A DNA stretch of 64,000 nucleotides, from contig JAYOEY010000016.1 of assembly GCA_038116945.1 (NCBI GenBank), forward strand, positions 1 to 64,000, given 5' to 3'. The notes under the pieces are model-generated. The model was given only the letters and a program-made list of their open reading frames with translations. It searched no databases and was not told the origin of the DNA. The position numbers and the translations under genes are program-made. Below, one piece after another: positions 59,880 to 64,000 of the stretch. Each line of letters starts with the position of its first letter. The stretch's first letter is position 1. This DNA is from JAYOEY01 sp038116945. GTDB taxonomy: Bacteria; Pseudomonadota; Alphaproteobacteria; MPNO01; UBA2964.

Positions 59880-60631
59880 TGGCTCCGGCCCCGACAGAGG
59901 ATTTCTCCGGCCGGAGCTTCAACGCCAAGGCCGACGCCCGCGAAACCATCTGGCAGGCGCTGACCGAGCACCGGCTGGCGCGCTTTCCGTTTCCGGTGCG
60001 GGGCCGGATTCCCAACTACAAGGGCGCGGAAGCCGCCGCGAGGCATCTTTTCACGCTTGCACCTTGGCGGGACGCCAAATTCCTCAAAATCAACCCGGAT
60101 TCACCGCAGAAGCCGGTCCGCATTGAGGCGCTCCGGCGGGGCATTACCTATTTTATGCCGACGCCGCGCCTCAAGGCCGGTTTCCGCAAATTCGATCCCG
60201 CGCGCATCCCGCCCGACAAGTTCGCCGAGGCGGCGGCGCTCTCTACCTCGGAAAGATGGGGCGAGCTAATTCCGCTTGAGGACATGCCGCAGGTCGACGC
60301 CATCGTGACAGGTTCGGTCGCCGTTACGCGGACCGGTAAGAGATGCGGCAAGGGCGAAGGCTACAGCGATATCGAATTCGCCATCCTGCGCGAACTCGGC
60401 CACCGCGCCGTCCCGGTGGCGACGACCGTTCACGACATCATGGTGGTGGACGATTTCCCCGCCGATCCGACCGACCTGCCGCTGTCGGCCATCGCAACAC
60501 CCGAGGCCGCATTCGAAATCGCCCTTCCCTTCCCCGCGCCCGACGGCATCGACTGGAGCCGCCTCACCGCCCGGGATATCGAGGACATGCCGGTCCTGAA
60601 GGACCTCAAGGCCCTCGGAAAGAACGGGTAA
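59879..60631 (+). CDS. 5-formyltetrahydrofolate cyclo-ligase-domain (MTHFS-like) protein
   Basis: The protein has 250 residues. ATG 59879 overlaps the TGA of the oligopeptidase gene by one base; a much longer frame upstream (from 58613) is a shadow of that gene. The MTHFS fold is indicated by ARHLFTLAPWRDAKFLKINPD, VTGSVAVTRTGKRCGKGEGYSDIEF (the ATP/folate loop with the GKGEGYSD motif) and a VATTVHDIMVVDD strand. It belongs with the longer MTHFS-domain group rather than the short YgfA enzyme (about 180-200). The role may be in folate salvage or unknown. Confidence 0.87.
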   Translation: MAPAPTEDFSGRSFNAKADARETIWQALTEHRLARFPFPVRGRIPNYKGAEAAARHLFTLAPWRDAKFLKINPDSPQKPVRIEALRRGITYFMPTPRLKAGFRKFDPARIPPDKFAEAAALSTSERWGELIPLEDMPQVDAIVTGSVAVTRTGKRCGKGEGYSDIEFAILRELGHRAVPVATTVHDIMVVDDFPADPTDLPLSAIATPEAAFEIALPFPAPDGIDWSRLTARDIEDMPVLKDLKALGKNG

Positions 60632-60752
60632 TACGAAAAATTTGCCTGAATTCCGCCACAAATTCGCCATTGGCCCGGCGGCTTTGCATTGCTAATCTCC
60701 GGGCCACGGGCAGGCATGCGTTTGTCGCCCGCCCTTAACAGGAGGTATTTTT

Positions 60753-62066
60753 ATGGGATCACTGAAACAATTTTCCGCTGCGGCGCTGGCCGTAGCCGTC
60801 GGGCTCGGGATCGCGGCGCCGTCCGCTTCCGCCGACGAGGTTGAGGATTTTTACAAGGGCAAGCGCCTGAAAATGATTGTCGGCTCCGGTGCCGGCGGCG
60901 GCTACGACGTCTACGCGCGTCTCGTCGCGCGTCATATCGGCAACCATATTCCGGGCAACCCGACCATGATCGTACAGAACATGACGGGCGCCGGCGGCAT
61001 CATCGGTGCGAACTTCGTGTTCAATGCCGCGCCGAAAGACGGTTCGGTCGTCGCCGGGCTGCAACGCTCGGTTCCGCTGGTCCAGCTGATGGGCCAGAAG
61101 GGTCCGAAATTCAAGGCGGCGGAACTCAACTGGCTGGGCAGCCTCGCCAAGGAAGCGGGCGTCTGCGCAGTCGCCAAACGCACCGGGGTTACCTCGTTCA
61201 GCGGCCTGTTCGGCAAGCAGCTGACCTTCGGCGGCACCGGCCCGAACTCCACAGAATTCTGGCCGGCGCTTCTGCGCAACACGATGGGCGCCAACATGAA
61301 GCTGATCCGTGGCTATCCGGCTACGCCGCAGATTCACCTGGCGATCGGCCGCGGCGAGCTCGACGGCGTTTGCCAGAGCTGGGCCTCGTTCAACGAGCAG
61401 GCCAAGCACATGCTCAATGACGGCAGCATCGTCCCGCTGGTCCAGATTTCGCTTCACCCCGACCCGCAGATGAGCAAGCTCGGCGTGCCGCTGCTGAGCG
61501 ACGTCCTGACCAAGGACCAGCTCGCCAAGGGCGTCACTCTGGAAGATGCAAAGCTTTACTTCCAGCTGACGGTGATCCCGCCGGTATTCGGTCGTCCGTT
61601 CGCCATGGCGGCGGAAGTGCCGAAGGCGCGTGTTGCCGCGATGAAAAAGGCGTTCGCGGCGATGACCAAGGATCCCAAGTTCCTGGCCGACGCCAAGCGG
61701 ATCAAACGCGATATCGAGTACGTATCGGGTGACGAGATCGAAAAGATCCTGAAGGATCTGTCGAAGACCCCGACCGCCAAGATGGCGGCCCTGCAGGAAA
61801 TGTTCAAGTTCAAGGGTCCCGTCGAGAAGGTCGAACTGCCGATCGTCGTCGATACCGGCAAGGTCGTGCGGATTCAGCGGAAAGGCCGCCAGATCACCAT
61901 CGATGTCAGCGGCAAGAAAAACCGGGCGAACGTGTCCGGCAGCCAGACCGAAGTCATGATCGACGGCAAGAAGGCCAAGCGCGGCGCCATCAAGGAAGGC
62001 ATGACCTGCTCGTTCCACTATTATGGCCACAACACCCAGGCCAAGAAGCTCGACTGCAAGAGCTGA
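60753..62066 (+). CDS. TctC-like periplasmic binding protein with C-terminal beta-domain extension
   Basis: The protein has 437 residues with a signal peptide ending after ASA (about residue 27) and ribosome site AGGAGG before ATG 60753. Residues 30 to about 350 form a TctC/Bug binding domain (FYKGKRLKMIVGSGAGGGYD, QNMTGAGGIIGANFV). The last 80 residues are additional: a repeated beta pattern (TGKVVRIQRKGRQITIDVSG, then TEVMIDGKKAKR and IKEGMTCSFHYY) ending in LDCKS, reminiscent of small DUF5666-like beta domains. Ordinary family members are about 320-330 residues. No permease gene is adjacent. It ends at a strong terminator. Confidence 0.85.
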   Translation: MGSLKQFSAAALAVAVGLGIAAPSASADEVEDFYKGKRLKMIVGSGAGGGYDVYARLVARHIGNHIPGNPTMIVQNMTGAGGIIGANFVFNAAPKDGSVVAGLQRSVPLVQLMGQKGPKFKAAELNWLGSLAKEAGVCAVAKRTGVTSFSGLFGKQLTFGGTGPNSTEFWPALLRNTMGANMKLIRGYPATPQIHLAIGRGELDGVCQSWASFNEQAKHMLNDGSIVPLVQISLHPDPQMSKLGVPLLSDVLTKDQLAKGVTLEDAKLYFQLTVIPPVFGRPFAMAAEVPKARVAAMKKAFAAMTKDPKFLADAKRIKRDIEYVSGDEIEKILKDLSKTPTAKMAALQEMFKFKGPVEKVELPIVVDTGKVVRIQRKGRQITIDVSGKKNRANVSGSQTEVMIDGKKAKRGAIKEGMTCSFHYYGHNTQAKKLDCKS

Positions 62067-62089
62067 GCTTACTCACAGGTCGAAAGACA

Positions 62090-62122
62090 CCCCCCCCCCC
62101 GGGCTTCGGCCCGGGGGTTTTT
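62090..62122 (+). terminator. Rho-independent terminator with UUCG tetraloop after a C11 tract
   Basis: A run of eleven C (62090-62100) leads into the 9-bp stem CCCCCGGGC/GCCCGGGGG (62096-62104 and 62109-62117) closed by TTCG and followed by five T. It lies 23 bases past the stop of the binding-protein gene. The C-tract may vary in length between strains. Confidence 0.9.
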
Positions 62123-62144
62123 CTTTGCCAGCGCCAGGCCTGTG

Positions 62145-63095
62145 TCAGGCCGCTTCCTTGCAGGCGATGCAAATCTGTTCCACGTGACGATGATCGGTCC
62201 CGCAGCACCCGCCGAGAACCGCAAGATTCGGCAGGCGATCGAGCAACGCGCGATACTGCCCGCCGAGTTCTGCCGGATTGCCATCGTCGAGCTCGGTGGA
62301 ATTGTCCAGCTCTTCGTGGCTCTTGGTCGAAGCATTGGCGCGCAGCCCGCGTATCCGATCCATCCATGATCCGCCGTCCAGCACCGTATCGAAATGCGTC
62401 GGGTGGGCGCAGTTAATCATGTAATAGACCGGACCGTTGCCGGTCGCCGCGTCGACTTCCTCGATCGCTTCACGAAGCGCCTGTCCGCTCGGCAGCCGTC
62501 CGTCGATCTCGGTTGTAAACGACATCACGACGGGCATGCCGGCGTTCTGCGCCGCCCTGGCGATACCGATGGCCTCGCCGGCGTGGGTCATGGTGAGGGT
62601 CGTCACCACATCCGCGCCCGCCGCCTCGAAAGAAGCAATCTGGGCGGCGTGATAGTCTGCGGCCTGATCGGGCTGCATCAGCATCTCGGGGCTGTAGCCG
62701 TCGCCGCGGGGGCCGATATTGCCGCTGACGACCATCGGCGAACTGGCGGTCTCCAGCTCGTCACGCAAGTCGTTCAGAAAAGCGACGCAATCTCGATTGA
62801 CGCGATCCAGAGCATCGGCGTCGTAACCGAGCTTTGCCCCCCAGTCGCGATTCGCCCGCCAGGTCGGCGTTTCCATGACAAACCCGAGACCGGCCCCGGT
62901 AGCAATTTCGACATGACGCCGCATATATCTGTCGATATGCGCCCGCCCTTCCGCTGTATCCATCAAGGGAAAGGCGGCAAATTCGGGCAGGTCTACGCCC
63001 TGCTGAAAAACCAGGAAGGTTTCCATCCCGCTATCGGTCAAAAAAAGCTTGCCGTTCATCTGCGGCAACGCCTGTCTGTGTTTTCCCGCTGCCAT
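62145..63095 (-). CDS. Homocysteine S-methyltransferase family protein
   Basis: The protein has 316 residues from ATG 63095 after GGAGACCGAC. The zinc-binding cysteines of the pfam02574 barrel are present: one in YYMINCAHPTHFD and a pair in VLGGCCGTDHRHVEQI near the C-terminus. The N-terminal LTDSGMETFLVFQQG replaces the usual DG(A/G)MGT start. The family transfers methyl groups from S-methylmethionine, betaine or similar donors to homocysteine; the donor is unknown here. It diverges from the TetR gene, and the shared 217-base region carries two palindromes that may control both. Confidence 0.9.
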   Translation of the reverse strand: MAAGKHRQALPQMNGKLFLTDSGMETFLVFQQGVDLPEFAAFPLMDTAEGRAHIDRYMRRHVEIATGAGLGFVMETPTWRANRDWGAKLGYDADALDRVNRDCVAFLNDLRDELETASSPMVVSGNIGPRGDGYSPEMLMQPDQAADYHAAQIASFEAAGADVVTTLTMTHAGEAIGIARAAQNAGMPVVMSFTTEIDGRLPSGQALREAIEEVDAATGNGPVYYMINCAHPTHFDTVLDGGSWMDRIRGLRANASTKSHEELDNSTELDDGNPAELGGQYRALLDRLPNLAVLGGCCGTDHRHVEQICIACKEAA

Positions 63096-63179
63096 TGTCG
63101 GTCTCCATCAGTTGCAGTACGGACATAGTCATGCCGCAGACCCCGCAAACAAAATAGCCAACTTGTGGTCCACCTTGGA

Positions 63180-63205
63180 GAATTCACTGGAAAACAAGTG
63201 AATTC
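63180..63205. promoter_or_regulatory. Perfect 9-bp inverted repeat between homocysteine methyltransferase and tetR genes
   Basis: GAATTCACT (63180-63188) and AGTGAATTC (63197-63205) are exact inverse complements separated by 8 bases. It differs in sequence from the operator at 63267, so it may bind a second regulator or mark the methyltransferase promoter. Confidence 0.55.
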
Positions 63206-63266
63206 AGCCACTTGGATACTTTATACGGATCGATTCCGGAGGGCGGTCCAGACGCCCATGACGGTC

Positions 63267-63287
63267 AACTGTACCTTTGGTACAGTT
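63267..63287. promoter_or_regulatory. Probable TetR-family operator
   Basis: A perfect palindrome of arms AACTGTACC (63267-63275) and GGTACAGTT (63279-63287) around a TTT centre, total 21 bases, ends 25 bases before the tetR start. Size and position are those of a TetR/AcrR autoregulatory site; it could also control the divergent methyltransferase gene. Confidence 0.8.
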
Positions 63288-63312
63288 CCGCAACGCGGTA
63301 AGGATATTCCCC

Positions 63313-63945
63313 ATGGCCGGCCAGACGCAGCGACGAACGGATACAAGGGATCAGATTCTGGATGCAGCCGAAACCGGCGTCCTGGAGAAGGGATTCGCCG
63401 GTACGTCCATTGACGAACTGATCTCCGCCGTCAGCATAACCAAGAGCGGGTTTTTCTATCATTTCAGGGACAAGAGCGAACTCGCCCAGGGTCTTCTGGA
63501 GCGCTACATTGAGCGCGAAGACGAGCTGTTCGACGACCTTTTCAAACGGGCGGACGAGCTTCACGAGGATCCGCTTCACGCCTTTCTGATCTGGCTGAAA
63601 CTGCTGTCGGAAATGATGGCAGACCTGCCAGCAGGGCATCCCGGCTGCCTCGTCGCTGCATACTGTTATCAGGACCGGCTGTTCGACCGGAAAGTCCGTG
63701 ATCTCAACGCAACCGCCGTTCTCAACTGGCGCAAACGGTTCCGCGAACGGCTCGACCTGATTGCCCAACGGTATCCGCCACGCATCAATGTCGACCTCGA
63801 CGACGTTGCAGACATGCTTTCGGCGGTAGCGGATGGCAGCATCATCCTCGCCAAGGCAGTCGGCGAGAAGGAAATCCTGCCCAAGCAGGTCCTGCTGTAT
63901 CGCGAATTCATCCGGACCCTGTTTCTGGGGACCGGGCGGAACTGA
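63313..63945 (+). CDS. TetR/AcrR-family transcriptional regulator
   Basis: The protein has 210 residues from ATG 63313; the in-frame start at 63277 overlaps the operator and is less likely. The N-terminal HTH is textbook: RDQILDAAETGVLEKGFAGTS, then IDELISAVSITKSGFFYHFRDKSEL, with the recognition helix ending FFYHF. The C-terminal ligand domain has the segment GHPGCLVAAYCYQDRLFD seen in the AcrR_C/YxaF-like group. It probably represses its own gene through the palindrome at 63267-63287; the ligand and wider targets are unknown. Confidence 0.93.
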   Translation: MAGQTQRRTDTRDQILDAAETGVLEKGFAGTSIDELISAVSITKSGFFYHFRDKSELAQGLLERYIEREDELFDDLFKRADELHEDPLHAFLIWLKLLSEMMADLPAGHPGCLVAAYCYQDRLFDRKVRDLNATAVLNWRKRFRERLDLIAQRYPPRINVDLDDVADMLSAVADGSIILAKAVGEKEILPKQVLLYREFIRTLFLGTGRN

Positions 63946-63965
63946 AGGAAGCTGCCAGGGCATGA

Positions 63966-63979
63966 TCCGCTTTAGCGGA
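63966..63979. repeat. Short perfect hairpin at the right edge, possible terminator or REP-like element
   Basis: TCCGCT and AGCGGA flank two T residues, 20 bases past the tetR stop. There is no T-tract. The surrounding ATGATCCGCTTTAGCGGAAT resembles dispersed intergenic palindromes of alphaproteobacteria, but the window ends here and holds no second copy that I noticed. Confidence 0.35.
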
Positions 63980-64000
63980 ATCGCACCGGCCCGCTTGAAA

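Noticed and set aside
1..64000. tRNA, rRNA, CRISPR array, transposase, integrase or phage genes
   Set aside because: I looked for them on both strands and found no sequence that supports any of them.

Overview
The window is GC-rich, densely coded chromosomal DNA. It most resembles a metabolically versatile, free-living alphaproteobacterium, probably a Rhodospirillales- or Roseobacter-like heterotroph. The signs are an ECF11-type sigma factor with a ChrR anti-sigma, slyX, many orphan solute-binding proteins of the TRAP and tripartite tricarboxylate (TTT) families, xanthine-dehydrogenase-type molybdenum hydroxylases, a UbiD decarboxylase and a PEP-CTERM-like protein. I see no rRNA, tRNA, CRISPR array, transposase or phage gene. 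The taxonomic placement is inferred from gene content and codon style, not from a marker gene.

Layout. 1-2240: the end of one alpha/beta hydrolase and a complete tandem paralogue, a bidirectional terminator, then an opposing aldo/keto reductase. 2508-6245: an exported haem-binding-type protein followed by a hybrid histidine kinase with a His-rich sensor region. 6370-8865: an isochorismatase-like amidohydrolase, a polysaccharide-deacetylase-like protein and a DMT exporter. 8862-13103 (minus): a compact five-gene operon with a three-subunit nitrile hydratase/thiocyanate hydrolase-type enzyme, a molybdenum hydroxylase large subunit and a carboxymuconolactone decarboxylase-like protein. 13254-23666: assorted catabolic genes (esterase, AhpD-like, dihydroxyphthalate-decarboxylase-like, GST, orphan TRAP binding protein, MFS plus sulfatase, class II aldolase, QuiC-type dehydroshikimate dehydratase). 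23699-28436 (minus): a periplasmic binding protein and a large PAS-GGDEF-EAL membrane protein. 28619-37232: TauD-type and LigB-type dioxygenases, cyclodeaminase-like protein, and a plus-strand run of MBL hydrolase, YCII protein, MDR dehydrogenase, dienelactone hydrolase and FAD monooxygenase. 37214-40199: PEP-CTERM-like protein, YCII protein, membrane-anchored protein, universal stress protein, SlyX.

40248-44995 (minus) holds UbiD, a second molybdenum hydroxylase and a crotonase. An amidohydrolase, LeuC/LeuD-type dehydratase, a PEP-mutase/isocitrate-lyase-superfamily protein and a TTT transporter (TctC and a fused TctA-TctB) follow to 53435. 53602-57594 contains a glycine-zipper protein, an enol-lactonase-like hydrolase, a cupin and a stress module (FAS1 protein, ECF11 sigma factor, ChrR) read from a TGATCC-type promoter. 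In this module chrR is broken by a one-base deficit in an A6 run. 57789-63945: oligopeptidase, MTHFS-domain protein, an unusual long TctC-like protein, homocysteine methyltransferase and a TetR regulator with a clear palindromic operator.

Taken together, much of the window is peripheral catabolism of aromatic, heterocyclic and nitrile-like compounds, arranged as short modules interleaved with signalling. The strongest candidates for something new are the nitrile-hydratase/molybdenum-hydroxylase operon, the UbiD/molybdenum-hydroxylase operon, and the haem-protein/His-rich kinase pair. Enzyme-family calls rest on motifs read by eye; substrate assignments are inference throughout.
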